From: RUG11462 sp036308645
GTDB lineage: Bacteria > Bacillota > Clostridia > Oscillospirales > Acutalibacteraceae
Assembly (NCBI GenBank): GCA_036308645.1
Contig: JAXJVH010000039.1
Location: forward strand, 22,960 to 86,959
Length of the DNA stretch: 64,000 nucleotides
Reading direction: 5' to 3'
Shown: piece by piece, positions 51,235-61,246 of the stretch
How the letters are laid out: every line of letters begins with the position of its first letter
Position numbering within the stretch: the first letter of the stretch is position 1
Translations under genes and position numbers: made by a program
The notes under the pieces: model-generated
What the model was told of the DNA's origin: nothing
What the model saw: the letters and a program-made list of their open reading frames with translations, nothing else
The model's database searches: none

Positions 51235-53871
51235 ATGCAATGGACAGGATTAAATGAACTTAGAGAGAAGTATTTGTGCTTTTTTGAGTCAAAAGGACAT
51301 TTAAGATTAAAGAGTTTTCCGCTTGTGCCAAAGGATGATAAAAGCCTTTTGCTTATCAATTCCGGTATGGCTCCTATGAAAAAATATTTTACGGGCGAAG
51401 TTACTCCGCCGAGAAAAAGAGTTACAACTTGCCAAAAATGTATTCGTACTCCCGATATTGAACAGGTTGGTAAAACCGCAAGACACGGTACTTATTTTGA
51501 AATGCTTGGTAACTTCTCTTTCGGCGATTACTTTAAACACGAAGCAACTGCATGGGCGTGGGAATTTTGCACAGAAGTGCTTGAAATGCCTGTGGATAAA
51601 ATCTGGGTTTCTATTTATCAGGACGATGACGAGGCTTTTGATATTTGGACTAAAGAAGTCGGAGTATCTCCTGACAGAATAGTTCGTTTCGGCAAAGAAG
51701 ATAACTTTTGGGAGCATGGTTCAGGTCCTTGCGGCCCGTGTTCGGAACTTTATTTTGACCGCGGTGAAAAATACGGTTGCGGCAAACCTGATTGTAAGGT
51801 AGGCTGCGAATGTGACAGATACGTAGAATTCTGGAATAATGTATTTACCCAGTTTGAAAATGATGGCAACGGCAATTACACTCCGCTCGATCATCCTAAT
51901 ATTGATACGGGTATGGGACTTGAGCGTTTGGCTTGTATTATGCAGGATGTAAATAATATTTTTGAGGTTGATACTGTTCAGAATATTATGAAACACGTCA
52001 GCAAAATCGCAGGCGTGCATTACGGCGACAGCGAAAAGACAGACGTTTCTCTTCGAGTAATAACCGACCATATTCGTTCTACAACATTTATGATTGCCGA
52101 CGGCGTTATGCCGTCTAACGAGGGCAGAGGTTATGTTCTTCGCCGTTTGTTAAGACGTGCGGCAAGACACGGTAAATTACTCGGTATAAACCGTTCTTTC
52201 CTTTATGAAGTTTGCGATACGGTTATAGAGGAAAATAAAAACGCTTATCCTGAAGTTCTTGAGAAAAAAGACTTTATTAAAAAACTTATCAAAAACGAAG
52301 AAGAATCTTTTATCAAAACAATCGATCAGGGACTTGCAATGCTCAGTGATTTGATTGATACCATTGAGGGAAAAGAACTTTCGGGCGGCAGTGCGTTTAA
52401 ACTTTATGATACTTACGGTTTTCCGCTTGACCTTACAAAAGACGTTCTTGAAGAAAACGGATTGACCGTAAACGAAGAAGAATTTCAAAAATTGATGGTC
52501 GAGCAGAAAGAAAGAGCAAGAAATGCACGTAAGGCTTCCGACGGCGAATCATGGGCAAGCAAGGATATGAAATTTGAAAATATTTCTTCTACCGAATTTG
52601 TCGGTTATGAAAAACTTTCATGCGACGCTACAATAAAAGCGATTGTTTTTGAAAACGAACCGGCTTCTGAAATTTCGCAGGGTAATCATGCAATAGTCGT
52701 TCTTGATAAAACTCCTTTCTACGCTGTTTCGGGAGGTCAGGTTGCAGATACAGGCGTTATTTCTTTAGATAAAGGCGTTTTTGAAGTTAATAATGTTAAG
52801 AAAAATCCCGACGGCGTTTATATGCACTTTGGTGTTGTAAAAAGCGGAAAATTGGCTATTGACGATAAAGTAGGAGCAGATGTTGACAGTAAGCAAAGAC
52901 ACTCTATTATGAGAAATCATACAGCGGCTCATCTTTTGCAGAATGCTTTGAGAAAAGTACTCGGTACTCATGTTGAACAGGCAGGTCAGGAGGTAACCGC
53001 AAACAGACTTCGTTTTGACTTTACTCATTTTTCAGCAATGACAAATGAAGAGTTAATGCAGGTTGAATTTATTGTAAACGAAGAAATTTTAAATTCTATC
53101 GAAGTTGTTACCGAAGTTTTGCCTATAGAAGAGGCAAAGAAAAAAGGCGCGATGGCGCTTTTCGGCGAGAAATACGGCGATACCGTAAGAGTTGTTACGG
53201 CAGGGGATTCGGTTGAATTCTGCGGCGGTACTCACGTTACCAATACCGCTCAATTAGGACTTTTCCATATTATTAGCGAAAGTTCAATCGCTTCAGGCGT
53301 TCGCCGTATTGAAGCGGTTACAGGTGTAGGAATACTTGAATATATCAGAGCAAACGAGTTCATTCTTTCAAAACTTTGCGAGGCTGTAAAAGCAGGAAAT
53401 CCGGGAGAACTTACCGATAAGGTTACTTCGGCAATTTCCGAACTTAAAAACACCGAGCGAAAACTTTCTGAAATGAATCAGCAGATAGCCGCTCAAAAGG
53501 CCAAAGAAATGCTTTCAAAAGCAAGAGAAGTAAAAGGCGTCAAGGTTATTGCTTTTGCAACAACAGGTGTTGATTCGAATAACTTAAGAAATATGTGCGA
53601 TACATTTAAAGACCTTAATCCAAATATTGCGGCCGTAGTTGCAGGAATAAACCGTGAAAAAATGACAGTTACTTTTGCAGCAGGTTGTGGTAAAGAAGCG
53701 GTTAAAAAAGGCGCTCACGCAGGAAATATCGTTCGTGAAGTTGCGGCAATTACAGGCGGCAAAGGCGGCGGAAAACCCGACAGCGCTATGGCAGGCGGTA
53801 AAGACGTAACAAAAGTAGACGAGGCTTTGCTTGCAGTTGACGATATAATCTCAAAAATGATTAAGGAGTAG
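51235..53871 (+). CDS. alaS: Alanyl-tRNA synthetase
   Basis: An 878-residue class IIc synthetase. The catalytic domain starts with the FFESKGH segment and has INSGMAPMKKYF. A zinc-binding editing domain has HTAAHLLQ near 562 and CGGTHV near 663, followed by a coiled coil and the C-Ala domain ending with GGGKPDSAMAGG. The ATG at 51235 (AAGGAGA upstream) is correct; longer frames run back into the T-box leader. It heads a long operon. Confidence 0.97.
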   Translation: MQWTGLNELREKYLCFFESKGHLRLKSFPLVPKDDKSLLLINSGMAPMKKYFTGEVTPPRKRVTTCQKCIRTPDIEQVGKTARHGTYFEMLGNFSFGDYFKHEATAWAWEFCTEVLEMPVDKIWVSIYQDDDEAFDIWTKEVGVSPDRIVRFGKEDNFWEHGSGPCGPCSELYFDRGEKYGCGKPDCKVGCECDRYVEFWNNVFTQFENDGNGNYTPLDHPNIDTGMGLERLACIMQDVNNIFEVDTVQNIMKHVSKIAGVHYGDSEKTDVSLRVITDHIRSTTFMIADGVMPSNEGRGYVLRRLLRRAARHGKLLGINRSFLYEVCDTVIEENKNAYPEVLEKKDFIKKLIKNEEESFIKTIDQGLAMLSDLIDTIEGKELSGGSAFKLYDTYGFPLDLTKDVLEENGLTVNEEEFQKLMVEQKERARNARKASDGESWASKDMKFENISSTEFVGYEKLSCDATIKAIVFENEPASEISQGNHAIVVLDKTPFYAVSGGQVADTGVISLDKGVFEVNNVKKNPDGVYMHFGVVKSGKLAIDDKVGADVDSKQRHSIMRNHTAAHLLQNALRKVLGTHVEQAGQEVTANRLRFDFTHFSAMTNEELMQVEFIVNEEILNSIEVVTEVLPIEEAKKKGAMALFGEKYGDTVRVVTAGDSVEFCGGTHVTNTAQLGLFHIISESSIASGVRRIEAVTGVGILEYIRANEFILSKLCEAVKAGNPGELTDKVTSAISELKNTERKLSEMNQQIAAQKAKEMLSKAREVKGVKVIAFATTGVDSNNLRNMCDTFKDLNPNIAAVVAGINREKMTVTFAAGCGKEAVKKGAHAGNIVREVAAITGGKGGGKPDSAMAGGKDVTKVDEALLAVDDIISKMIKE

Positions 53872-53877
53872 ATTTAT

Positions 53878-54216
53878 ATGGATTGTTTGTTTTGCAAAAT
53901 AATAAACGGCGAAATCCCTTCCGAAAAGGTTTATGAGGACGAATATCTTTATGCTTTTAAAGATATTAACCCACAAGCGCCGTTTCACGTGCTTATTATT
54001 CCTAAAGAGCATATTGATTCGGCGGCCGAAATAACAGAGGAAAATTCTGAAATTATTTCAAAAGTATTTGTAGCTGCCGCAAAGATTGCAAAAGAGAATA
54101 AATTAGAAAACGGATTTAGAATTGTTACAAATTCAGGCGAATACGGATGTCAGTCGGTTCATCATATTCATTTTCACCTGTTATCAGGCAAAAAATTATC
54201 AGAAAAAATGTGTTAG
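53878..54216 (+). CDS. HIT family nucleotide hydrolase (HinT-like)
   Basis: A 112-residue histidine-triad protein. CLFCKIINGEIPSEKVYED is the standard N-terminus, with CxxC-type zinc-binding cysteines, and HHIHFHLL near 98-105 is the HxHxHxx active site. Such proteins hydrolyse AMP-linked compounds, including aminoacyl-adenylates made by synthetases, which fits its place 6 bp after alaS. Confidence 0.93.
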   Translation: MDCLFCKIINGEIPSEKVYEDEYLYAFKDINPQAPFHVLIIPKEHIDSAAEITEENSEIISKVFVAAAKIAKENKLENGFRIVTNSGEYGCQSVHHIHFHLLSGKKLSEKMC

Positions 54217-54227
54217 GATGTGTAAAT

Positions 54228-54764
54228 ATGAAAACATATAAAATGACTATTGCAGGGCTACAGCGTGAACTTCCTATTTTTTCAATAGGCGATAATATTT
54301 CTATTGCCGCATTTATTATGTTCGGCGACGCCGAACTCACTGTTGCCGCAGCGGCTGAACTTTTGAAAAAAGTTCCCGATTTTGATTATATTTTAACTCC
54401 CGAAGCAAAATCCATTCCGCTTGCTCACGAAATGTCAAGACAAAGCGGTAAAAAGTATTTTGTTGCAAGAAAAGGTACAAAATTATATATGGGTAATCCG
54501 CTTTCGGTTTCGGTAAAATCAATTACTACCGACAGAGTTCAGCATTTATATTTGAGCGAATATGAGGCAGAAGAATTAAAAGGGAAAAGGGTTTTAATTG
54601 TTGATGATGTTATTTCTACAGGTGAATCGCTTATTGCCATTAAAAAACTTGCAAGCGAAGCAGGTTGTCAAATAGCGGCAAGTTGTTCTGTTTTAGCAGA
54701 GGGCGACGCCGCAAACAGAGATGATATTATCTTTTTAGAGCCGTTACCGCTTATAAAAGAATAA
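54228..54764 (+). CDS. Phosphoribosyltransferase family protein (Apt-like)
   Basis: A 178-residue type I phosphoribosyltransferase. The PRPP-binding loop is VLIVDDVISTGES near residues 123-135, and DYILTPEAKSIPLAHEMS is a PRTase core segment near 60. It resembles adenine phosphoribosyltransferase but could act on another base. ATG at 54228 follows TAGGATG; the longer frame from 54147 overlaps the HIT gene in another phase. Confidence 0.82.
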   Translation: MKTYKMTIAGLQRELPIFSIGDNISIAAFIMFGDAELTVAAAAELLKKVPDFDYILTPEAKSIPLAHEMSRQSGKKYFVARKGTKLYMGNPLSVSVKSITTDRVQHLYLSEYEAEELKGKRVLIVDDVISTGESLIAIKKLASEAGCQIAASCSVLAEGDAANRDDIIFLEPLPLIKE

Positions 54765-54778
54765 AGGATTTTTATACA

Positions 54779-55372
54779 ATGCAATTTGAAAAGGCATATT
54801 TTGAGGCTGCTTTCGGTACGCCGAAGCAGTTAAAACCCTCTGACTGTAAAGAGGTTGCTTTTTCCGGCAGGTCAAATGTCGGAAAAAGTTCTTTGATAAA
54901 TAAGATTCTCAATCGCAAAGGTTTAGCAAAAGTCAGTTCACAGCCGGGAAAAACAGTAACTATTAATTTTTATAATACGGTTGATTCACGTCTTGTGGAT
55001 TTACCCGGATACGGTTACGCAAAAGTTTCGGCAGGTGAAAAACGCAGATGGGCCGATTTAATGGACGCATATTTTTCAACAGGCAGAAATATAGCGCTTG
55101 TTGTGCAACTTGTTGATATGCGCCATAAACCGAGCGAACTTGACCTTGATATGATTGATTATCTTGAACAAATGGGTTATGATTTTGTCATTGCGCTTAC
55201 TAAATCAGACAAACTCAATAAAACCGAAACAAAAAACAGGCTTGAATCTTTCGAAGAAGAACTCTCTTTTCTTGATAAAAAGCCTAAAATGATTCCCGTT
55301 TCTTCTCTTAAAGGCGATGGAATTGAGGAACTAAAAGCGTATATTTCATTGAAAGTAAAGGGTGAAGAATAA
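54779..55372 (+). CDS. engB: Ribosome biogenesis GTPase YihA/YsxC
   Basis: A 197-residue essential GTPase for late 50S assembly. G1 is GRSNVGKSS (near 30), G3 is DLPGYGYAKV (near 77), and G4 is TKSD (near 141). Its stop overlaps the lysA start by one base (TAATG). Confidence 0.96.
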   Translation: MQFEKAYFEAAFGTPKQLKPSDCKEVAFSGRSNVGKSSLINKILNRKGLAKVSSQPGKTVTINFYNTVDSRLVDLPGYGYAKVSAGEKRRWADLMDAYFSTGRNIALVVQLVDMRHKPSELDLDMIDYLEQMGYDFVIALTKSDKLNKTETKNRLESFEEELSFLDKKPKMIPVSSLKGDGIEELKAYISLKVKGEE

Positions 55373-56664
55373 TGTTTACAAGTGAATGTTTAGGAGTAGA
55401 AAACGGACATCTTACAATCGGCGGTTGCGATACGGTTGAACTCGCAAATCAATTTGGCACTCCGCTTTATGTTATGGACGAGCAAACCGTTAGAAACAAC
55501 TGCAGAATGTTTAAAAAATCAATTGATGATAATTACGAAAGCGGTCTTGTTCTTTTTGCAAGCAAGGCGCTTAACTGTTTGCAGATGTGCAGAATTGCCA
55601 AAGAAGAAGGCTTAGGTCTTGACTGCGTTTCGGGCGGTGAAATTTATACTGCTTTAAAAGCGGGTTTCCCTGCTGATAAAATTTATTTCCACGGAAATAA
55701 TAAAACTACCGACGAAATGATTTATGCCATTGAAAATAAAATCGGCACTATTATTGTCGATAATCATTTTGAACTCGAAGAACTGAATGAATTGGCAAAG
55801 AAAAGAAATGTGACAGTTGATATTATGTTTAGAATTAAACCTGGCATCGACGCACATACTCATGATTTCATCAGAACAGGTCAAATCGACTCAAAATTCG
55901 GTTTTGCTCTTGAAAACGGCGAGGCTTTTGACGCTGTAAAAGCAACTAAAGATATGTCAAACGTTAATCTTATCGGTTTACATTGTCATATCGGTTCGCA
56001 GATTTTTATGGATACTCCGTTTATTGAAGCCGCAAAGGTTATGATGAATTTTTATAAAAAAATTAAAGATGAATTGGAAATGGAACTAAAAGTTCTTAAT
56101 CTCGGCGGCGGATTTGCTATTAAATACCTCGAATCGGACGAGCATTTTGCTTATGAAATGTATATGAAAGAGGTTGCAAGCGTAATAAAAGATTTCTGCT
56201 TAGAAAACAATCTTTCCGTACCTATGATTTTGATTGAGCCCGGACGTTCAATCGTCGGCGCGGCAGGTATTACTCTTTATAAAGTCGGCGCCGTTAAAGA
56301 AATTAAAAATGTTAGAAATTATGTTTCTATCGACGGCGGTATGGGCGATAATCCGAGATATGCGCTTTATCAGTCTGATTATGAGGTTATTGTTGCAAAT
56401 AAAGCGGATAAACCCCGTGATTATGTTGCTACCATTGCAGGTAAATGTTGTGAAAGCGGCGACCTTATTCAGGAAAATACTAAAATTGCCACTCCTTGCA
56501 AAGGCGATACGGTTGCGGTACTTTCTACAGGCGCATATAACTATTCTATGGCTTCAAATTATAACAGAATTCCAAGACCTGAAATGATTATGATTAATGA
56601 TAAAAAGCCTTATACAATTATAAAAAGAGAAACTTATGAGGATATTGTGAGAAACGATATTTAA
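55372..56664 (+). CDS. lysA: Diaminopimelate decarboxylase
   Basis: Last step of lysine synthesis: meso-DAP to lysine plus CO2, PLP-dependent. The 430-residue protein has the PLP lysine in FASKALNC near 64, HGNNKT near 108, GLHCHIGSQI near 204, GGGFAIKY near 245, EPGRSIVG near 292, and the CCESGD active-site cysteine segment from the partner subunit near 363. The ATG overlaps the engB stop. It is isolated from other lysine genes. Confidence 0.96.
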   Translation: MFTSECLGVENGHLTIGGCDTVELANQFGTPLYVMDEQTVRNNCRMFKKSIDDNYESGLVLFASKALNCLQMCRIAKEEGLGLDCVSGGEIYTALKAGFPADKIYFHGNNKTTDEMIYAIENKIGTIIVDNHFELEELNELAKKRNVTVDIMFRIKPGIDAHTHDFIRTGQIDSKFGFALENGEAFDAVKATKDMSNVNLIGLHCHIGSQIFMDTPFIEAAKVMMNFYKKIKDELEMELKVLNLGGGFAIKYLESDEHFAYEMYMKEVASVIKDFCLENNLSVPMILIEPGRSIVGAAGITLYKVGAVKEIKNVRNYVSIDGGMGDNPRYALYQSDYEVIVANKADKPRDYVATIAGKCCESGDLIQENTKIATPCKGDTVAVLSTGAYNYSMASNYNRIPRPEMIMINDKKPYTIIKRETYEDIVRNDI

Positions 56665-56686
56665 TTAAATTTATAGGAGAAACAGT

Positions 56687-57958
56687 ATGTTTATTGATGT
56701 TGCCAAAATTCACGTTAAAGCCGGCGACGGCGGTAACGGAGCGGTAACCTTTCACAGAGAAAAATATGTGGCTAACGGCGGTCCTGACGGTGGCGACGGC
56801 GGTAAAGGCGGCGATATTGTTTTCGTTGCCGATAAGCATTTGACTACTCTTGCCGATTTTAGGTATAAAAGAAAATATACTGCCGCAAACGGTGAAAAAG
56901 GCGGCTCTAACAGATGCTACGGTAAATCAGGCGCCGATACAATTATAAAAGTACCTGTCGGAACGGTTTTTAAAGAAAGCGAATCGGGCAGAATAATGGC
57001 GGATCTTTCCGACGGCGAGAGTTTCGTTGCCGCAAAAGGCGGTAAAGGCGGTTGGGGAAATACTCATTTTGCTACGTCAACACGCCAAATTCCCCGTTTT
57101 TCCAAAGACGGAAAACCCGGAGAAGAATTTGACATTACAATGGAGTTAAAACTTTTGGCAGACGTAGGCTTGCTCGGTTATCCGAATGTGGGAAAATCTA
57201 CTTTGGTATCGGTAGTTTCACAGGCAAAGCCTAAAATTGCAAATTATCATTTTACTACGCTTACTCCTGTGCTCGGAGTGGTTATAGTTGATGACGATTG
57301 CTCGTTTGTTATTGCCGATATTCCCGGTGTTATCGAGGGCGCAGGCGAAGGTGCAGGACTCGGTCATCAGTTTTTGCGTCATGTTGAACGTTGCAGACTT
57401 TTATTGCATATTGTTGACGTTTCGGGTTCTGAAGGGAGAGATCCTATAAGCGACTTTGAAACAATAAATAAAGAATTAAAAGTTTTTTCGCCCGAACTTA
57501 GCACTCGTCCTCAAATTGTCGTTGCAAATAAAATTGATATGGCAGAACCCGAACAAATTGAAGAATTTAAGAAATATGTTGAAGATAAAGGTCTTAAATT
57601 CTTTAAAATTTGTGCGCCGATTTCCGAAGGCACAAAAGAACTTATCAATTTTGTGGCAAAAGAACTCGAAAAATTACCGCCGATTATTAAATATGAGGCT
57701 GAAGAAGCGCCTGAAATCGAGATTAAATCTACAGACAATCACGAATTTGAAATTGTTAAGCATAATGATTATTATGAAGTTATTGCCGAGTGGATTCATC
57801 CGCTTATGGATAAAACAAACCCGAATGATTACGAACAATTACAGTATTTCCAAACTGTTTTGGAAAAGTCGGGTATTATCGACGCATTGCGAGAAAAGGG
57901 CGTAAAAAACGGCGATACTGTTGTAATTTATGACTTTGAATTTGATTTTATTGATTAA
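56687..57958 (+). CDS. obg: GTPase Obg (CgtA)
   Basis: A 423-residue ribosome-associated GTPase involved in 50S maturation and stress and sporulation control. The glycine-rich Obg fold is at the N-terminus (KAGDGGNGAVTF, GGDGGKGG), the G domain begins with GYPNVGKSTL near 168, with DIPGVIEGA near 211 and NKID near 282, and the C-terminal OCT domain covers about 345-420. AGGAGA precedes the ATG. Confidence 0.98.
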   Translation: MFIDVAKIHVKAGDGGNGAVTFHREKYVANGGPDGGDGGKGGDIVFVADKHLTTLADFRYKRKYTAANGEKGGSNRCYGKSGADTIIKVPVGTVFKESESGRIMADLSDGESFVAAKGGKGGWGNTHFATSTRQIPRFSKDGKPGEEFDITMELKLLADVGLLGYPNVGKSTLVSVVSQAKPKIANYHFTTLTPVLGVVIVDDDCSFVIADIPGVIEGAGEGAGLGHQFLRHVERCRLLLHIVDVSGSEGRDPISDFETINKELKVFSPELSTRPQIVVANKIDMAEPEQIEEFKKYVEDKGLKFFKICAPISEGTKELINFVAKELEKLPPIIKYEAEEAPEIEIKSTDNHEFEIVKHNDYYEVIAEWIHPLMDKTNPNDYEQLQYFQTVLEKSGIIDALREKGVKNGDTVVIYDFEFDFID

Positions 57959-57983
57959 AATTAAATCATAATTAGAGGTGTTT

Positions 57984-58370
57984 ATGCTTGAAATAAAAAA
58001 TAAGTTTGATATTAAAACTGCTACAACCGACCAATTGGCTTTTGTTGGCGACGCAGTTTATTCTTTGCTTGTAAGAGAACGGCTTTGCGTTTTAGGCAAA
58101 TGCCGTTCGGGAGATTTACATACGTCTTCGGCTAAACTTGTTAAAGCAAAAGGACAAGCCGAAGCATTTCACAAAATCGAAGAGCATTTAAGTGAACAAG
58201 AAGTTTCTTATTATAAAAAAGGCAGAAATGCACATAATAATCATACCCCGAAAAATGCAACCGAAGGCGATTACCATTGTGCGACAGGCCTTGAAACTTT
58301 GTTCGGATTTTTATATCTTTCGGGCAAAAACAAAAGAATTTATGAACTGTTTGAAATAATTTTCAATTAA
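57984..58370 (+). CDS. mrnC: Mini-ribonuclease III
   Basis: A 128-residue RNase III catalytic domain without a dsRNA-binding domain, which matures 23S rRNA ends in Firmicutes. LAFVGDAVYSLLVR holds the first catalytic acidic residue, and ATGLETLFGFLYL holds the second signature. ATG at 57984 is 5 bp after AGAGG and is preferred to GTG at 57978. It follows obg by 25 bp. Confidence 0.92.
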   Translation: MLEIKNKFDIKTATTDQLAFVGDAVYSLLVRERLCVLGKCRSGDLHTSSAKLVKAKGQAEAFHKIEEHLSEQEVSYYKKGRNAHNNHTPKNATEGDYHCATGLETLFGFLYLSGKNKRIYELFEIIFN

Positions 58371-58465
58371 TATTTATAAACAGTAATTTAAAACAGCAAT
58401 TTAAAACAGCAATCTTTTAGTTTACATAACTATAACTTTACATATTTTAAAGGTGTGAAGTAATT

Positions 58466-59308
58466 TTGAGTTTAAAATCTAAAAGATTAGATATTTTATT
58501 TTTTATAGCGGGTAGCGTTTTGGTATCAATCGGAATTTCGGTTTTTACTGCGCCTAATGATATTGCGGCAGGCGGTTTTACAGGAATAGCAACCATACTT
58601 TATTCGCTTTTTGGTATTCCTGTGGGTAGTACGGTACTGTTTTTAAATATCCCCGTATTTATTTTCGGCGCTAACAAATTCGGTTTAAAATTCATATATA
58701 AATCAATTATTGCTACTATGATTATGACCGTTTTAATTGATATTTCAGCACTTGTTTTGCCGATTTATAAAGGTGAGAAAATACTTTCCGCAATCTTCGG
58801 CGGATTGATTATGGGGATAGGTCTCGGAATTATTTTTTTAAGAGGCGCTACAACCGGCGGAGTGGATATAATCGCAAAACTAATTCGTTTAAAATATCAG
58901 CATTGGTCAATCGGAAATATTATTATGCTGCTTGACGCAGTTGTTATTGTTGCCTCGGCAATAGTCTACCGCAATATTGAAAATGCTCTTTTTGCAGTAA
59001 TCGCTATATTTGTTCAGTCAAAAGCGATTGACATGTTGCTTTACGGCGGAGACAGGGGAAGACTTATTCTTGTAAAATCCGAACATTGCAAAGAAATTCT
59101 TGAAAAAGTCGAAGAATTGCTCGGCAGACTGCCTTCGTTCATTGATAACAAGAATGAAAAAAGAGATATTATACTTTGCGCTACTCACAGATATGAGGCG
59201 GCAAGGTTTCATAAAATTGTAAAAGATGTTGATAAAACGGCATTTATCGTTACAATAGAAGCAGGAGAAATAATAGGAGAGGGGTTTAAAAATTATGAAT
59301 CTGCCTGA
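58466..59308 (+). CDS. YitT family membrane protein (DUF161/DUF2179)
   Basis: A 280-residue protein with five to six N-terminal membrane helices (GSVLVSIGISVFTAPNDIAAGGFTGIA is the family opening) and a C-terminal cytosolic DUF2179 domain. Function is unknown; some relatives are called membrane transporters without proof. TTG at 58466 follows AAAGGTGTG. Its end overlaps rsmF by 14 bp. The 95-bp gap before it has a 13-bp tandem repeat (TTTAAAACAGCAA twice, 58390-58415). Confidence 0.87.
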   Translation: MSLKSKRLDILFFIAGSVLVSIGISVFTAPNDIAAGGFTGIATILYSLFGIPVGSTVLFLNIPVFIFGANKFGLKFIYKSIIATMIMTVLIDISALVLPIYKGEKILSAIFGGLIMGIGLGIIFLRGATTGGVDIIAKLIRLKYQHWSIGNIIMLLDAVVIVASAIVYRNIENALFAVIAIFVQSKAIDMLLYGGDRGRLILVKSEHCKEILEKVEELLGRLPSFIDNKNEKRDIILCATHRYEAARFHKIVKDVDKTAFIVTIEAGEIIGEGFKNYESA

Positions 59309-60635
59309 CGGATTTTTAGATTGTATGAAAGATACTTTAAAAGATGATTATGACAGTTATTATGAACTGCTTGACACCCCTCCTTACAGAGGATTAAGAG
59401 TAAATACTTTAAAAGCAGATGTATCTTTTATAAGGGATAATATCGGATTTGAAACACAGCCTTTGCCTTTTTGCGACAAAGGTTTTTATATTGATAATAA
59501 TTTAAAAGGCGTCGGTAATCATCCTTATCATCATTGCGGCGCAATCTATTTGCAAGAGCCGTCCGCTATGAGCGCAGTAACCGCTTTAGATGTAAACCCC
59601 GGTGATAAAGTGCTTGATTTGTGTGCAGCACCGGGAGGAAAATCTACTCAAATTGCGGCAGAACTTAAAGGAAAAGGCTTGCTCTGGTCTAATGAATACA
59701 TACCAAACAGGGCAAAAATACTTTGTTCCAATTTAGAAAGATGCGGTGTAAAAAATTCGGTTGTTTCAAATGCCGACACCTCAAAAATAGCAGAAAATCT
59801 GAAAGGTTATTTTGACAAAGTTTTGGTTGACGCACCCTGTTCGGGCGAGGGAATGATAAGACGAGAGCCTAACGCTGTTACACAGTGGAAAAAAAGCAAC
59901 CGTGATATGTGCGCTGTAAGACAGAGTGAAATTCTTGATAACGCCGCAAAGTGTGTAAAATCGGGCGGAACGCTTGTTTACTCAACCTGCACTTTATCAA
60001 TCGAGGAAAACGAGCAGACTGTTGAAAACTTTTTAAAGAGAAATCCCGATTTTGAATTAGTTGAAATTTCGCAAAAATTCGGCAGAAACGGCTATACATA
60101 TTTTACTGAAAATAAGGATATAAGCAAATGCCGACGTATTCTTTTTGCCGACGGCGGCGAAGGTCATTTTATCGCAAAGTTTATTTGTAAACGTGATGAT
60201 TATTTCACCACAAGAAATTTTGATTTTAGAGCGGCAGATAACAAACTTTTTTATGAATTTTATGAACAGCATTTTAAGGATAATCTGCAAAATGTTTATG
60301 AAAATAAAGGAATTATCTATATTTTGCCCGAAGAATATCCCGATACCAAAGGTATAAAAATTTTAAAGGCAGGCGTAAAGGCAGGGGAGTGCTTAAAGAA
60401 CAGATTTATACCTTCGCATGAATTATATATGTCTAAATCTGTTAATGAGATAAAGTCCGTAGAAAACATTTCATTGAATGATAACCGAATTTTTGACTAT
60501 TTACACGGTCTTGAAATTGATTGCGATTTAAAAGGGTATACCGCAGTTGCGGTCGACGGAATGATAACAGGATTCGGTAAAGCCTCTAACGGAAAATTAA
60601 AGAACCATTATCCGAAAGGTCTTAGAATATTATAA
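59295..60635 (+). CDS. 16S rRNA m5C methyltransferase (RsmF/YebU family)
   Basis: A 446-residue RNA cytosine-C5 methyltransferase. LDLCAAPGGKSTQIA near 112-126 is the SAM site, DAPCSGEGMIRREP near 180 and YSTCTL near 235 carry the two catalytic cysteines, and a C-terminal RNA-binding (PUA-like) region follows. Position-specific assignment (RsmF or a relative) is not possible from sequence reading. It overlaps the yitT end. Confidence 0.9.
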   Translation: MNLPDGFLDCMKDTLKDDYDSYYELLDTPPYRGLRVNTLKADVSFIRDNIGFETQPLPFCDKGFYIDNNLKGVGNHPYHHCGAIYLQEPSAMSAVTALDVNPGDKVLDLCAAPGGKSTQIAAELKGKGLLWSNEYIPNRAKILCSNLERCGVKNSVVSNADTSKIAENLKGYFDKVLVDAPCSGEGMIRREPNAVTQWKKSNRDMCAVRQSEILDNAAKCVKSGGTLVYSTCTLSIEENEQTVENFLKRNPDFELVEISQKFGRNGYTYFTENKDISKCRRILFADGGEGHFIAKFICKRDDYFTTRNFDFRAADNKLFYEFYEQHFKDNLQNVYENKGIIYILPEEYPDTKGIKILKAGVKAGECLKNRFIPSHELYMSKSVNEIKSVENISLNDNRIFDYLHGLEIDCDLKGYTAVAVDGMITGFGKASNGKLKNHYPKGLRIL

Positions 60636-60673
60636 GAAAATCTGCTCATAATACCTTTAAAGAGGTGTTTTAA

Positions 60674-61102
60674 ATGGACAGAAATACTGAATATTTATCG
60701 GATATTTACAGAGGAGTGCGAATGGGTGCGGAAACACTCGACAGTGTGATAAAGCGTACCGATGCAAAAATCATCAAGCAAGAGCTTATGCGTGAAAAAC
60801 ATACTTACAGAGAATTTGAAAATAAACTTATGAACGAAATTCGCAGCAGACATCAAAAACCAAAGCCGATAAGCAAAACAAAAAAACGTATGGCAAAGAT
60901 GGGAATTGTAATGAATACCGCACTTGATAACAGCCCAAGTCACATTGCAGATTTAGTTATTCAAGGCAATAATATGGGTATTATAGGTATGAATAAAACT
61001 AAAAATCATCACAGGCTTTGCGATAAACGTATAACAGGTCTTGCCAATGAATTAATTGATATACAAAAGCAAAATATTGATAATTTAACAAGATTTTTAT
61101 AA
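60674..61102 (+). CDS. Hypothetical small helical protein
   Basis: A 142-residue, basic and helix-rich protein I do not recognise with certainty. The N-terminal pattern (YLSDIYRGVRMGAETLDSVI...EREF-like) and the C-terminal pairs of helices resemble four-helix ferritin-like domains, but no metal ligands are clear. No signal peptide or membrane segment. AAAGAGGTG precedes the ATG, so it is probably a genuine gene and the last of the alaS operon. Confidence 0.75.
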   Translation: MDRNTEYLSDIYRGVRMGAETLDSVIKRTDAKIIKQELMREKHTYREFENKLMNEIRSRHQKPKPISKTKKRMAKMGIVMNTALDNSPSHIADLVIQGNNMGIIGMNKTKNHHRLCDKRITGLANELIDIQKQNIDNLTRFL

Positions 61103-61201
61103 TTTTAAAGAGGAATCTGTTTGATATGGTATTTACAAATGAGTCGGATTAATAATGTTGAAAAAATAAAAATATCACAATAATTTAAATATAAAACAAA
61201 A

Positions 61202-61235
61202 ATCTCCCTTGAAAATATACAAGGGAGATATTTTT
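61202..61235. terminator. Bidirectional terminator before upp
   Basis: ATCTCCCTTG, loop AAAATATA, CAAGGGAGAT, then ATTTTTATT on plus and a short T-containing stretch on minus. Confidence 0.75.
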
Positions 61236-61246
61236 ATTAAGTTAAA

